DNA of 64,000 bases from Sabethes cyaneus (GCF_943734655.1 NC_071355.1:218613527-218677526); one strand, 5' to 3'; shown: positions 12,225 through 23,390, counted from the stretch's first letter. The notes: generated from the letters alone by a model not told the origin. Made by a program: numbers and translations.

Positions 12225-13770
12225 AAATTTCTCGAGTTCGATTAGTTTTTGAGTTACGCAAAAAATTCTGTTCTATTTGTATGAGAGTCCTTATCCCCCT
12301 ACCGGAGGGGTGAGAGGTCTCTAACTATCATAAAATAAATTCAAGACTTCAAAATGCCAAATTTGGTTGATTACTTCTCGAGTAATGAGGAAATTTGAAT
12401 TTCATTTGAATGAAACCCCCCCCCCCCCTCTTAAAAAAGAGAGGGGTAATTATTCCCCTCCTAAAGAGGAGAGGAGTCTCAATTCACCATAGAAAAAATT
12501 GCCTGCATAAACACCCACATGTTAAATTTGGTTCCATTTGCTTGATTAGTTCTCGAGTTACGAGGAAATTTGTATTTTATTTGTATGGGAGCCCCCCCCC
12601 CCCTCCTAAAGTGGGAGAATTCACCATAGAAAAAATTCTTGTCTCCAAAAACACCCACATGTCAAATTTTGTTCCATTTGCTCACGATTAGTTCACGAGT
12701 TACGAGGAAATTTGTATTTCATTTGCATGGAAGCCCCCCAACTTAAAAGGGAGAGGGGTTATTATTCCCCTCCTAAAGAGGAGAGGAGTCTCAATTCACC
12801 ATAGAAAAAAAATTGCCTGCAAAAACATCAACATACTAAATTTGGTTCCATTTGCTTGATTAGTTCTGGAGTTATGAGGAAATTTGTATTTTATTTGTAT
12901 GGAAGCCCCCCCACTTAAAAGGGAGAGGGGTCATTATTCCCCTCCTAGAGAGAGGAGGGGTCTCAATTCACCATAGAAAAAATTCATGCCTCCAAAAACA
13001 CGCAGGTGCCAAATATGGTTCTATTTGATTTATTAGTTTTCGAGTTATGAGGAAATTTGAATTTCATTTGTACAGGAGCCCCCCCCCCCTTCTAAAGTGG
13101 GGAGGGGTCTCAATTCACCATAGAAAAAATTCTTGTCTCCAAAAACACCCACAAGTAAAATTTTGTTCCATTTGCTTGCTTAGTTCTCGAGTTTTGCAGA
13201 AATTTGTATTTCATTTGAATGGGATCCCCCTCCTCTTAGCGGGGGGAGGGATCTCTAACCGTCATAAGAACCTTCCCTGGCCCCAAAAACCCCTATATGC
13301 AAATTTTTGCGTCGATCGGTTCAGTAGTTTTCGATTCTATAAGGAACATTCGGGCAGACAGACAGAAATCCATTTTTATAGGTATAGATTTGTATGGGAG
13401 CCCCTCCTCTTAGTGGAGGGAGGGATCTCCAACCATCATAAGAACCTTCCCTGGCTCCAGAAACCCCAATATGCAAATTTTCACGCCGATCGGTTCAGTA
13501 GTTTACGATTCTATAAGGAACATAGAGCGGACAGGAATACATTTTTATAGGCATAGGTTTGTATGGGAGCCGCCCCTCTTAGTGAGGGGAGGGGTTTTTT
13601 GCCATCGAGAGAACCTTCCGTAGCCCCAAAAACCCCTACATGCAAATTTTCACGCTGATCGGTTCAGTAGTTTTCGATTCTATAAGGATTCGATACGGAC
13701 AGACAGACAGGCAGGCAGACAGGCAGACAGAAATTCATTTTTATAGGTATAGATATATCGGTACATATTT
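12225..13770 (+). repeat. Tandem repeat, ~140-185-bp unit, about nine copies
   Basis: Each unit carries the same ordered landmarks: a GAGTTA(C/T)GAGGAAATTTG core, ATTTCATTTGTATGGGAGCC, a C-rich run with its G-rich partner, TCTCAATTCACCATAGAAAA or CTAACCATCATAAGAACC, then CCCACATG(C)CAAATTT. Units start near 12240, 12386, 12562, 12702, 12877, 13050, 13199, 13385 and 13552. The last units add GATCGGTTCAGTAGTTTTCG and CAGACAGACAG tails followed by ATTTTTATAGGTATAGAT. Coding potential is incidental. Confidence 0.8.
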
Positions 13771-14052
13771 CTCATTTGTCACTTTGATATACATACGAAA
13801 ATGTTAACTGAGGAGCGTATTCGGCTTATTAGAAATCTACATTCATTATATCTCCTGTTTTCATAGTTTCATAGTTCAAGCAGGATTTTAGAACTCCTTC
13901 CGGGATAGTTCCTATTCCCATACGTATGAGTCTATTTAAGGGGGTTTCTCATTGGTTGAACTGAGGGGGTGGTCCCTCAATAAATTAATATGTTCAACAG
14001 TGACTTAAGATTCTTATCACGTAAAATTAACAACAAAGGTGCAATAACACTA

Positions 14053-14160
14053 CCCAAGTAACAATTTGGGTTTTATTACACTCTTATGAGGGCATTTAAG
14101 ACCAACATTAGTCTTGAAGACCACCATAAGAGTACAATAAAACTCACATTGTTGCTTGGG
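14053..14160. mobile_element. Palindromic MITE (108-bp family), copy C, TA target duplication
   Basis: Begins CCCAAGTAACAATTTGGG and ends GTTGCTTGGG, with TA on both sides (14051-14052 and 14161-14162). The arms are near-perfect inverted repeats around a short AACATTAGTC centre. The length is 108 bp, equal to copy D. TA duplication plus terminal inverted repeats suggests Tc1/mariner-type mobilisation (inference). Confidence 0.85.
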
Positions 14161-14561
14161 TACTGACGTCGCAAATTATATGAACTGCAAATTATATGAA
14201 AACAATTCACATTCATAAGTATTTGTGTACGATGAAATCCGACTCAATGACTCAACATGATTCGTTCCATAATGCTATACAATTTTGTGGCGAAAATCAT
14301 ATGTGAATCACTTACTATCATTTTGTACGAATAAATGTAAACTAGGGTGCGCTTTATTAAGCTTTATGTACGATTTCGAGTTTGTTACGCGATATTTTAG
14401 ATGATTTTCATACATTATTAAACGATTTGTGGTTTGCTGGGTCGACCAAGACCGTGAATCTAGAGGCCGATGGGAACACACTGGTTGATTTGTGAAAGGA
14501 AAACTGAAGAAGAAGTTACGAAACGGAATTCTAGCGAAAATGGGGTTTGGCTGCCAAACAA

Positions 14562-14732
14562 GTGCTAACACAACTGAGTAATCCTCGTTGAAACGGGGCC
14601 ATTACTGATACGAGGTCTTGAAATATTGGAACTTTTGCACTTGATTGGTTGAAAATGGGTTAAAAATGAGAATTACACTTTAATACCTCTAAACAATGAA
14701 CCCCTCGTTCGCTAAGGGGCCCGGCAGCTTAA
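14562..14732 (+). repeat. Dispersed repeat R, copy 1 left part
   Basis: Matches 55319-55485 along its length: GAGTAAT, CTACTGACACGAGGTCTT, TTGATTGGTTGAAAATGG, AATGAGAATTACACTTT and CTCGTTCGCTA. The match stops at a TTAA and resumes at 21257, so this copy is split by the piggyBac-like element. Confidence 0.85.
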
Positions 14733-15322
14733 CCTTCCTAGTGCATTGGGGTCGTTTTCGACCCATCGGCATACTTACAAAGCTTGATACTCAGTAACGG
14801 TACGAGCTAGAGACTTGAAATTTTCTGACTTTTCCTAACTTTGGAAAATTAGCATTGTGGGGGAGTTTCAGCTTTCAGCGACATCTAGAAGAGCCACAGC
14901 AAAAAAAGTTACATATTATGCATTAAGGGTCGAAAACGACCCAAGTTTTGAAATTGCTCTTATTCATACATTTTCAATCCGAATTTCGTTTTCTTTACCT
15001 CGTTTGAAAGATATGGCCAAAAACTAGCACCCAAGGTATGTTGGGGAATATTTGTTGACTGATGGCCACTTCTGCGTCGGTTCCGGAACACCCACTACCA
15101 GGTCCCGGGGAACATTTTTATATTTTGAGATAATTCATTTTGCGGCACATCAAATCACATTGGCTTGATAAAATAAGACTAGTGGAAGTACAATGGGGAC
15201 ATTTTGGACCCGAATGGCCACTTCCCCATCGGTTACGGAACATCCGGTACCTGGTTTTTGAGGCCATTTTTGAATTTTAGGATGATTTCTATTGCGGCAC
15301 GTCAAATTTCATCTCATTGATA

Positions 15323-18300
15323 TTTTTTTTTCCATGTTGGGTATTTTTATCACTGCGACCATTTGTTTGATCTATTGTGATATATTCCCCGTTTTATTAT
15401 AGCTATGTTGTCAAGATGACGCACCACTAGCAGAAGTGATTGTCATTGTTTGACTAATAGCATTTGTCCAGCCCGGTGATGCACTTCGGATGAAGTGCAC
15501 TACGGCGCTGGGAGTTGTTCTCCAAATATCAGAGGGTTCTAACAGCCCTCTTTCGAAGAACCTTAATCTTTTATTGAGAATTGCCGGACATCGGCATAAT
15601 AGGTGTTCCGAGTCTTCTTTTTCTATGCCGCAGAAGCGACATATATCATCATGAAGTTTTCCCATTAGCTTCAGATGATAGCGGCTCGGACAATGTCCTG
15701 TTATAAGACCAGTATAAATGCTTAGATCTTTCTTCGAAAGCTCCAGTATTTTGCGAGTAATTGAAACGTTTGGAGAGATGAAACGTTTCGACTGCCTAGC
15801 ATTGAAAGTGTTATTCCAATTTGATTCCACTTTCGTACATTCCCATGCTTTTAGCTCCATTTTTAAAGCAGAAGCAGATAAGCAACAGAAGGGCTCAGGT
15901 CCTACAAATTGATGAGATGATCCGAGTCTTGCTAGTGCATCAGCTCTCTCATTTCCATCAATTCCACAGTGACCTGGGACCCAGTACAAGTTGACTTGGT
16001 TACGACGAGACAATTTTTGGAGTGATTGAATACATTCCCAGACAAGTTTTGATGTGCATGTCGCCGACTTTAGAGCGTTTAGAGCTGCTTGGCTGTCGGA
16101 CATGATGCATATATTTGAATGTTTATAGTTCCTGCGCAAGCACACAGTCGTACATTCTAGAATTGCTTGTATTTCAGCTTGGAATACAGTTGGCCATCTG
16201 CCCATAGAAATTGACATGTCTATTCCTGGGCCAGTGACTCCTGCTCCCACTTGATTGTCCATTTTTGAACCATCTGTATAGAAAACTGTCGAGCCTGGAC
16301 GAATATCGGGACCACCATCTTCCCAGGAATCACGTCTAGGCTCAAATACACGAAATATTCGGTTGAAGTTGTATTTTTTCTCCATCCAATCTTCATTACT
16401 GGTTACAAGAGGATTTATACTAATAGTTTTTAGAATACTGAGATGACCTGTTAAGTCCCCTTCAAAAAGGTTCTTTGATCTTTTGATCCTCAGAGCACTT
16501 TTTTCAGCTTCTAATTGTATAAACTGATGCAATGGAAGTATATAGAGTAAAGCATCCAATGCCTTCGAAGGTGTACTTCTCATTGCACCTGTTATTGAGA
16601 GAGTGGCTAGCCTTTGAAGTTTTTCCAGCTTTATTTGGGTAGTTTTCTCTTTCGTTTTAGGCCACCAGACCAACGAAGCATAGGTAATCCTGGGTCTGAC
16701 AATGGCCGAATAGATCCAATGGATCATCTTCGGTTTCAGTCCCCATTGCTTACCAAACGTTCTTTTACATATCCATAGAGCATTTGTTGCTTTGTTTACT
16801 GCTTGCTCTAGATGTGTGTTCCAATTGAGTTTTCTGTCAAGAAATACTCCAAGATATTTAACAGTGTCTGAAAGTTTTAAAAGTGTTCCTTTCAATCTGA
16901 TGTTATTTAATGTAAATTTTTTCCTTCTCGTAAATGGTATGATAGTAGTTTTATTGGCATTTATGCTGAGACCCTGCCTATCACACCATGATGAAATCAA
17001 ATTTAAAGCCATTTGCATTCGGTCAGCGATAATAGAATCAAATTTTCCTCGAACAATTATGACTATATCATCTGCGAAGCCAATTATTTCAAAGCCTAGC
17101 GCCGTCAACTTTTGAAGAAGATCATCAACTATTAAAGACCACAGTAGAGGTGATATTACGCCTCCTTGTGGGCAACCTTTTACTGCTCTAATGCTTATAG
17201 ATGAGCTTCCAAGGCTTGCTGATATCTCCCTTTTTGATAACATTTCGCTAATCCAGTCGATAATGGATATATCGAAACCACGTTTCGTCATAGCCGTAAT
17301 CATTGAATTATGAGATGAATTATCAAATGCGCCTTCTATGTCAAGGAAGGCACCTAGTGAAATTTCTTTCGCTTCAAAAGACTTTTCTAGTTTTTTTACA
17401 ACAGTTTGTACTGCTGTTATTGAAGATTTGCCTTCTTGATATGCGAATTGATATTCGCTCAAAGGATCTTTGGCTAAATATGATGATTTTATATGCTCAT
17501 CAATTATTTTTTCCATTGTTTTTAACACAACGGATGATAAGCTTATCGGCCTGAAGGATTTTGGTGAAGTCTTATCCTTCTTATTAGCCTTCGGAATGAA
17601 CGTGACCCGTACTTGTCGCCATACTGCTGGTATATGACCTAGTATCAGGCTTGATTGAAAAAGGTTTGTTAGAATAGGTGTTAAAAACGCCTTGCCCTTC
17701 TGTAGTAGTACAGGAAAAATTCCATCCCTACCCGGTGATTTGAAGGGTTCAAAAGTGTCAATCGCCCATTCAACCTTGCTTCTTGTAAAAATTTTTTTGG
17801 CCAAAGTACAAGCATCATTCCTGTTTCTATCTAACCCAGTCATTTCACTCGCTATTTCGAGAATGTCTGTCCTGGTTTCAAGATTTACAGTTCTCAATGC
17901 CGGTGCACTTTGGTCTCCGCATGTATTAATGATTGAACAGGGAAAATGTGTTCTCATCATTAACTCTAATGTTTCCTTAGTTGAGTTAGTAAAAGAGCCA
18001 TCCTCTTTTTTCAAAGTACCTAACCCATTAGAATGATCTTTAGCGAGGATTTTCTGCAATCTAGCAGTTGCTGGAGTATTTTCAATGTTTTCACATGTGT
18101 GCCTCCAGTGAATCCTCTTTGATCTTCGTATTTCCCTATTATAGGCAGTGAGAGTTTGTTTATACTCCTCCCACTGTTGTGTTCTTTTTGCCCGGTTAAA
18201 TAATTTCCGTGTTTTCTTTCTAAATTTCTCCAAAGTTTTGTTCCACCAAGGTACATCTCTATTCGTAGAGCGTTCCTTTGCAGGACAGCTTTCGTGATAA

Positions 18301-19834
18301 GCTTGTTGGATCAGGTTTGAAAGTTGTTTTGAGTTGTCCTCAAGTTCTTTACATGTCCTTGAGCAGCCTTTCAAGTTCTTGACTCCAACCTTCAGTTTCA
18401 AATTATACTGATCCCAGTTTGTTTTCCTGGGATCTCTTATAATTTCCTTAAGTTGCTGATTAGCTTCGTAATCAAACATGATTTGCTTGTGATCGGACAA
18501 AGATTCTTCATCCGATACGTGCCAATTTTTTATTTTATCAGTCATCGTTGGACTGCATAGTGTTAAGTCAAGTACTTCTTGCCTTATTGCGTTTACAAAA
18601 GTTGGCTCTTCCCCTTTATTGCATATATCTATATCATTTGATGATATATAGTCTAAAAGGAGTTCACCTCTGTTATTGGTATCTGTGCTGGCCCAAACAG
18701 TGTGATGGGCGTTTGCATCACATCCAATTACAAGTGCTTTGTTTTGTTTCTTGCAGTAAGAAACCAAATTTACCACTTCTGGTGGAGGTACTTCACCCAA
18801 ATCTCCTGGAAAATATGCAGATGCTACGCAAATTTCAGTCGTGCCATGGGTCGTTGGAACCTCCATCATTATTGCTGTGAGATCTTTTGTAATCAATTCT
18901 GTAATTGGAAAACTTTTCATGTTTTCACTTACCAAAATGGCAGCTCTTGGCGTGAGCTCACCTTCGGCGTAAATCAATTTACACGACTTTGTAGGAATTC
19001 CTTTTATCCTACCTTTATAGGTCCAGGGCTCCTGGATCAGTGCTACATCCAGGTTGCTTTCTGTGAATCTTCTACAAAGTACAGCAGTTGCTCCCTTTGC
19101 ATGGTGAAGATTCACCTGGACAAATTTAACATTTTTTCTTTGTAATTTTATACGATTTGTGGTACGACCGGGCTGTTTTGGGTTTAGTCCTGCACCGTTG
19201 ACACAACTGGGTCCTGGGATTTGACTGATTATATCAGCATCGCCAGTTTCCTCTTGGGTCTTATCGATGTCAGGGTCCCTCCTGAGTGCTGATCCCCCAC
19301 TTGATTTGTTATTTATATTTATATTAAAAGTTTTATTATTTGTTTCCATCTCAATGGTCTTAATTTGCTGGGAGAAAGAATCAGCTGTCCGTTACCAGCT
19401 TAGAACAGAGGGAGCAAATTACTGCACGGGGTGCCCTGGTACCATGCAGGCTCCGTTCGACCTTGGGAGACTTAATTAGACCCCCCCAAGCATTCATCCT
19501 TAGGCACGGGTCGCGTTACACCGAGGATTGGGGTCCTCCTCCGCAATTTACTCAGAATGCAGCATGCTCCAATGTTGCTTGCTACATTGGGAGCAAACGT
19601 TTTTTTACAAGATTTGCCGCGGAAGAGACTTGGTGCAGATCTAGATGGATCCATCACGTGTTTGTCATGGAGCCATCCAGCGCTGCACACCGAAAGACAA
19701 ATCTCAACACTCCTCCTTTATCCTGGCTTGTGACAGACAGTTTGGGTCCCGATCCAATTTCCCCATCACTTGTTCACTCTTTTTATGGAGTCACACGTGC
19801 TAGTTCATCAGCGTGGTCCCTCACTGGCGGAGTT
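15323..19834 (-). mobile_element. Apparently complete single-ORF LINE with 12-bp target-site duplication
   Basis: The insertion is bounded by ATCTCATTGATA at 15311-15322 and 19835-19846. The minus-strand 3' end is a short A9 tail (T run 15323-15331), preceded by an ~80-bp 3' UTR. The 5' leader (19350-19834) has stops in every frame near its start and no gag-like zinc-knuckle ORF. Either ORF1 is absent from this family or this copy is 5'-truncated at the ORF2 boundary. The domain set (EN, RT, RNase H, terminal CCHC-like zinc motif) fits the I/LOA/R1 group. A diverged relative lies at 60655-61397, and its 3' UTR is recognisably similar. Confidence 0.9.
15411..19349 (-). CDS. LINE polyprotein: AP endonuclease, reverse transcriptase, RNase H
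   Basis: A 1,312-residue intact ORF2-type protein that would nick target DNA, prime reverse transcription on it and remove the RNA strand. The N-terminal endonuclease shows N80, E107 (QEPW), Y179, D211/N213 and the SDH triad at 285-287. The RT has RPISL (600-604), FLDIEGAFD (668-676), PQGGVISPLL (727-736) and FADD (758-761). RNase H has D1026, E1059, D1085, H1127 and D1137. A zinc motif C1237-x2-C1240-x8-H1249-x2-C1252 ends the protein. All catalytic residues I can name are present, with no stop or frameshift, which suggests a young copy. The RNase H and the QEPW-type endonuclease favour the LOA/I side over Jockey or CR1; the exact clade needs a tree. The first Met of the open frame is used as start. 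About 70 low-complexity residues precede the endonuclease. Confidence 0.92.
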   Translation of the reverse strand: METNNKTFNININNKSSGGSALRRDPDIDKTQEETGDADIISQIPGPSCVNGAGLNPKQPGRTTNRIKLQRKNVKFVQVNLHHAKGATAVLCRRFTESNLDVALIQEPWTYKGRIKGIPTKSCKLIYAEGELTPRAAILVSENMKSFPITELITKDLTAIMMEVPTTHGTTEICVASAYFPGDLGEVPPPEVVNLVSYCKKQNKALVIGCDANAHHTVWASTDTNNRGELLLDYISSNDIDICNKGEEPTFVNAIRQEVLDLTLCSPTMTDKIKNWHVSDEESLSDHKQIMFDYEANQQLKEIIRDPRKTNWDQYNLKLKVGVKNLKGCSRTCKELEDNSKQLSNLIQQAYHESCPAKERSTNRDVPWWNKTLEKFRKKTRKLFNRAKRTQQWEEYKQTLTAYNREIRRSKRIHWRHTCENIENTPATARLQKILAKDHSNGLGTLKKEDGSFTNSTKETLELMMRTHFPCSIINTCGDQSAPALRTVNLETRTDILEIASEMTGLDRNRNDACTLAKKIFTRSKVEWAIDTFEPFKSPGRDGIFPVLLQKGKAFLTPILTNLFQSSLILGHIPAVWRQVRVTFIPKANKKDKTSPKSFRPISLSSVVLKTMEKIIDEHIKSSYLAKDPLSEYQFAYQEGKSSITAVQTVVKKLEKSFEAKEISLGAFLDIEGAFDNSSHNSMITAMTKRGFDISIIDWISEMLSKREISASLGSSSISIRAVKGCPQGGVISPLLWSLIVDDLLQKLTALGFEIIGFADDIVIIVRGKFDSIIADRMQMALNLISSWCDRQGLSINANKTTIIPFTRRKKFTLNNIRLKGTLLKLSDTVKYLGVFLDRKLNWNTHLEQAVNKATNALWICKRTFGKQWGLKPKMIHWIYSAIVRPRITYASLVWWPKTKEKTTQIKLEKLQRLATLSITGAMRSTPSKALDALLYILPLHQFIQLEAEKSALRIKRSKNLFEGDLTGHLSILKTISINPLVTSNEDWMEKKYNFNRIFRVFEPRRDSWEDGGPDIRPGSTVFYTDGSKMDNQVGAGVTGPGIDMSISMGRWPTVFQAEIQAILECTTVCLRRNYKHSNICIMSDSQAALNALKSATCTSKLVWECIQSLQKLSRRNQVNLYWVPGHCGIDGNERADALARLGSSHQFVGPEPFCCLSASALKMELKAWECTKVESNWNNTFNARQSKRFISPNVSITRKILELSKKDLSIYTGLITGHCPSRYHLKLMGKLHDDICRFCGIEKEDSEHLLCRCPAILNKRLRFFERGLLEPSDIWRTTPSAVVHFIRSASPGWTNAISQTMTITSASGASS

Positions 19835-21256
19835 ATCTCATTGATAACATAAGACTATTGAAAGTATAATAAACACATGTTGAAGACAAATGGCCACATC
19901 AGCATCGGTCCTGGAACATCCGGTACCCGGTTTTTGGGGACATTTTTGTATTTTAGGATAACTCATAATGCGACATATCAAATCACATCGGCTTGATAAA
20001 ATAAGACTGATGGAAGTAAAACAATGTCATTTAGAAGCCAAATGGCCACTTTACCATCGGTACTGGGTCATCCGGTACCAGTTTCGGCGGACATTTTTGG
20101 CTTTTGAGATAATTCACCATGCGCCACCTCAAATCACATCGCGTTGATAAAATAACAACAATGGAAGTATAATGGGGCGTCATGCGCATATAATCCGGTA
20201 CCCGGTATTTATAATGAACCGTAAAACGGGGTAACTCGGGGCAGATGAATTACCCTGTAATCCAAAAATGTCCCCAAAACCCGGATACCGGATAGTCCGG
20301 AACCGATGGTGAAATGGTAATTTTGGCTCCAAAATTTTTCCATTGTACTTCCATTAGTGTTATTTCATCAAGCCAATGTGATTTGATGTGGCGCATGATG
20401 AATTATCCTATCCAAAAATGTTCTCATAAACCGTGCACCCGATGTTGCGAAACCGATGATGAAATGGCCATTTGTCTTCAAATGGTCCCCATAGCTCTTG
20501 TAACTGTTTTATTTGATCAAGGCGTTGTGATTTGATGTGCCGCAAGATGAATTATTTCATAATCCAAAAATATCCCGCGGAACCAGGTACCGGATGTTCC
20601 GGAACCGATGGTAAAATGGCCATTTGGCTTCTAAATGACCTTATTTTATTTTCATCAGTCTTATTTAATCAAGCCGATGTGATTTGATGTGTCGCAAGAT
20701 GGGTTATCCTAAAATACAAAAATGGCCCCAAAACCCGGGTACCGGATGTTCCGGGACCAATGCTGATGTAGCCATTTGCCTTCAAAATGTCTTTATTATA
20801 CTTTCAATAGTCTTACGTTATCAAGCTGATGTAATTTGACGTGTCGCAAGATAAATCATCCTAAAATTTCAAATTGTCCTCAAAAACCGGGTACCGGATG
20901 TTCCAGAACCAATGAGGAAATGGCCGCTTGGGTCCAAAATGTTCCCATTGTACTTCCATTAATCTTATTTTATCAAACCAATGTGATTTGATGTGCCGCA
21001 AAATGAATTATCTCAAAATATAAAAATGTTCCCCGGGACCTGGTAGTGGGTGTTCCGGAACCGACGCAGAAGTGGCCATCAGTCAATAAATATTCCCCAA
21101 CATACCTTGGGTGCTAGTTTTTGGCCATAGCTTTCAAACGAGGTAAAGAAAACGAAATTCGGATTGAAAATGGATGAATGAGAGCAATTTCAAACCTTGG
21201 GTCGTTTTCGACCCTTAATGCATAATATGTAACTTTTTCCTAATGCATTAGGAAGG

Positions 21257-22095
21257 TTAAAAAAAAGTTGGTTTTGGGTTGGGCAAACCTTGAGGTCTAT
21301 ATCATGTGATATTTCCTAAATTTGCAATGAAATAACTAACAAATGGCATGGTTCTGTAAAGAAGTAGAACAGGGCTTTCAAATGAAGTAAAAATGTTTTT
21401 GGTGGTCATTTCGGATTTGGTCGCTATATTGGCTATATTGCCATCCTATGGTAAAGCCTGTTGAACAAGGTTTCTCCAGTTAACTCGGTTGTGGGCTACC
21501 GCTCTCCAATTCCTCGGACACCGAGTACTCTCCATCAGACTAATTTACTAGATTTGTTGAAGGTCGTGCCCTGGTTCATAACACCTTATAGCGCTATGTT
21601 GAACATCAGGCACGAGAGACTATCACCTTGACGAAGTCCTCTGTGTGATTCGAATGAACTTGGCAATCCACCTGTGTTCCTCCATCGTAGATTGAATCAG
21701 TTTGATGAGCTTCCTGAAGAAGCTGTTCTTGTCCATGATTTTCCATAGCTCTTTCCGGTCGATAGTATCATATGCGTCTTTGAAGGCAATGAACAAAGTG
21801 TGTGTGGGAACTCTGTATTCACGGCCCTTTTGGAGGATCTGCCACAGTGTAAATATTATATTGGAGTTAATCAAAAAGTCTCCATTTTTGATATGAGCCC
21901 TCAATCGATTTATTTGTAGCAAGATTCACAATTTTCATACAATTATTGTGTTTTTTCCAAAATTTGCCTTATAATAAATTACAAATGACACGGTTTTGTA
22001 AACAGGAAGGCTAGAGCCTTAAAATGAAGTGAAAGAAAAAGCAGCGACAAATTTGGATTTTGCCACCATATTGGATTTTATCATAAAATCGCGGA
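21257..22095 (+). repeat. Dispersed repeat R, copy 1 right part
   Basis: Resumes the match to 55482-55855 directly after the TTAA. Two internal sub-units share CAAATGGCATGGTT(C/T)TGTAAA and AGGGCTTTCAAATGA words (about 21300-21430 and 21940-22060). An RTE fragment (21438-21905) is inserted between them. Confidence 0.75.
21438..21905 (-). pseudogene. RTE fragment, internally deleted
   Basis: The minus strand encodes pieces matching the RTE at 22098-23390: a stretch with ILQKGREYRVPTH and AYDTIDRKELWKIMD (motif A region), then a run ending near KSSK. It jumps directly to the 3' end equivalent to STRCPRNWRA. The deleted middle removes the FADD box and the thumb. The 3' end (about 21438) lacks the AAGT tail. 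Identity to the neighbour is obvious by eye over the shared parts; the two copies lie in opposite orientation only 200 bp apart. Confidence 0.85.
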
Positions 22096-22097
22096 TT

Positions 22098-23390
22098 TTA
22101 AAGCGACATTACATAAAGCCTATCACCAATTGCGAATAGATTTGTGGGAACTTATCAAGCCGGCTTCGTCGAAGGTCAGTCTACATCTTCACACTGATCA
22201 AATATTTACACTGCGGCAAATCCTCCAAAAAGGCCGTGAATACAGAGTTCCCACGCATCATTTATTCGTTGACTTCAAAGCCGCGTATGATACCATCGAC
22301 CGGAAAGAGCTATGGAAAATCATGGACGAGAACAGCTTCCCCATGAAGCTCGTCAAACTGATTAAATCTACGATGGATGGTACACAGTGCTGTGTTCGGA
22401 TTTCGGGTGGATTGTCAAGTTCATTCGAATCCCACAGAGGGCTTCGTCAAGGTGATGGTCATTCATGCCTGCTGTTCAACATAGCGCTACAAGGTGTTAT
22501 GAACCGAGCGGATATCAACACGCGGGGCACGATATTCAACAAATCTAGTCAATTCGTCTGCTTTGCCGATGACATGGATATTATCGGCAGAACATCTGTG
22601 GCGGTGGCTGAACAGTACACCAGACTAAAGCGCGAAGCAGAAAAGATTGGGTTAAAAGTAAATACGTCTAAAACAAAGTACATGCTGGCCAGCGGAACCG
22701 AAGCCGAACGACACCACTTGGGCAGTAGTATATTGATCGACGGCGATGAGTTTGAGGTATTCGATGAATTTGTCTACCTTGGCTCACTGGTGACGGCGGA
22801 CAATGATACCAGCCGTGAGATTCGGAGGCGTATTATCAGCGGAAGTCGTGCTTACTATGGGCTCCACAAGCAATTGCGGTCGAGCAGATTAAGTCCCCGT
22901 ACAAAGTGCACCCTGTACAAGACGCTTATTAGACCGGTTGTTCTCTACGGGCATGAAACATGGACAATGCTCGAGGAGGACCTGCGAGTGCTCGGAGTTT
23001 TCGAACGACTAGTGCTAAGAACGATCTTCGGCGGCGTACAGGAGAACGGAGTATGGAGGCGGAGGATGAACCATGAACTCGCACAGCTCTATGGCGAACC
23101 CAGTATCCAGAAGGTGGCTAAAGCTGGACGGATGCGATGGGCAGGGCATGTTGCAAGAGTGCCGGACAACTACCCTGCAAAGATGATGTTCGCCTCAAAT
23201 CCGGTAGGAACAAGACTACCAGGAGCGCAGCGAGCAAGATGGTTAGACCAGGTGGAGCGAGATCTGGCGGAGAGTACTCGGTGTCCGAGGAATTGGAGAG
23301 CGGTTGCCCTCAACCGAGTTACATGGAGAAATTTTGTTCAACAGGCTTTGTCTTAGGACGGCAAGACACCTAAGTAAGTAAGTAAGTACA
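22098..23390 (+). mobile_element. 5'-truncated RTE retrotransposon with (AAGT)n tail
   Basis: The body is the C-terminal two thirds of an RTE-type reverse transcriptase, ending in AAGTAAGTAAGTAAGTA (about 23372-23388), the tail form expected for RTE. The 5' break lies near 22098 within the fingers of the RT, abutting repeat R. Fragments of the same or a close family lie at 21438, 45870 and 49095. Confidence 0.85.
22116..23356 (+). pseudogene. RTE reverse transcriptase, truncated and frameshifted
   Basis: The first part reads SPIANRFVGTYQAGFVEGQS in one frame. A frameshift near 22190 moves to the long frame (408 codons from 22130) starting at TDQIFTLRQIL. Motif A is FVDFKAAYD (residues 46-54 of the long frame), motif B is LRQGDGHSC and motif C is FADD (145-148). 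The thumb and the terminal HVARVPDN...GTRLPGAQRARWLDQVERD region typical of RTE follow. The catalytic Asp residues survive, but the endonuclease and part of the fingers are missing, so it cannot be autonomous. Confidence 0.88.

Larger units (their letters stand above)
14733..21256. mobile_element. piggyBac-like palindromic (foldback) element, TTAA target duplication
   Basis: Termini are CCTTCCTAGTGCATT at the left and, in reverse complement, CCTTCCTAATGCATT at the right. TTAA flanks both ends (14729-14732 and 21257-21260). Without the inserted LINE it is almost exactly 2.0 kb. It consists of two inverted arms of tandem ~145-bp units carrying GGTACCGGATGTTCCGGAACC-like words, GTGATTTGATGTGCCGCA and TACTTCCATTAGTCTTATTTTATCAAG. 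Unit orientation flips near 20200-20260. GGGTCGTTTTCGACCC palindromes sit near each tip. The left tip has about 150 bp absent from the right. No transposase is encoded, so it is non-autonomous. TTAA plus CC(C/T)T-type tips is the piggyBac hallmark; the family assignment is inference. Confidence 0.8.
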
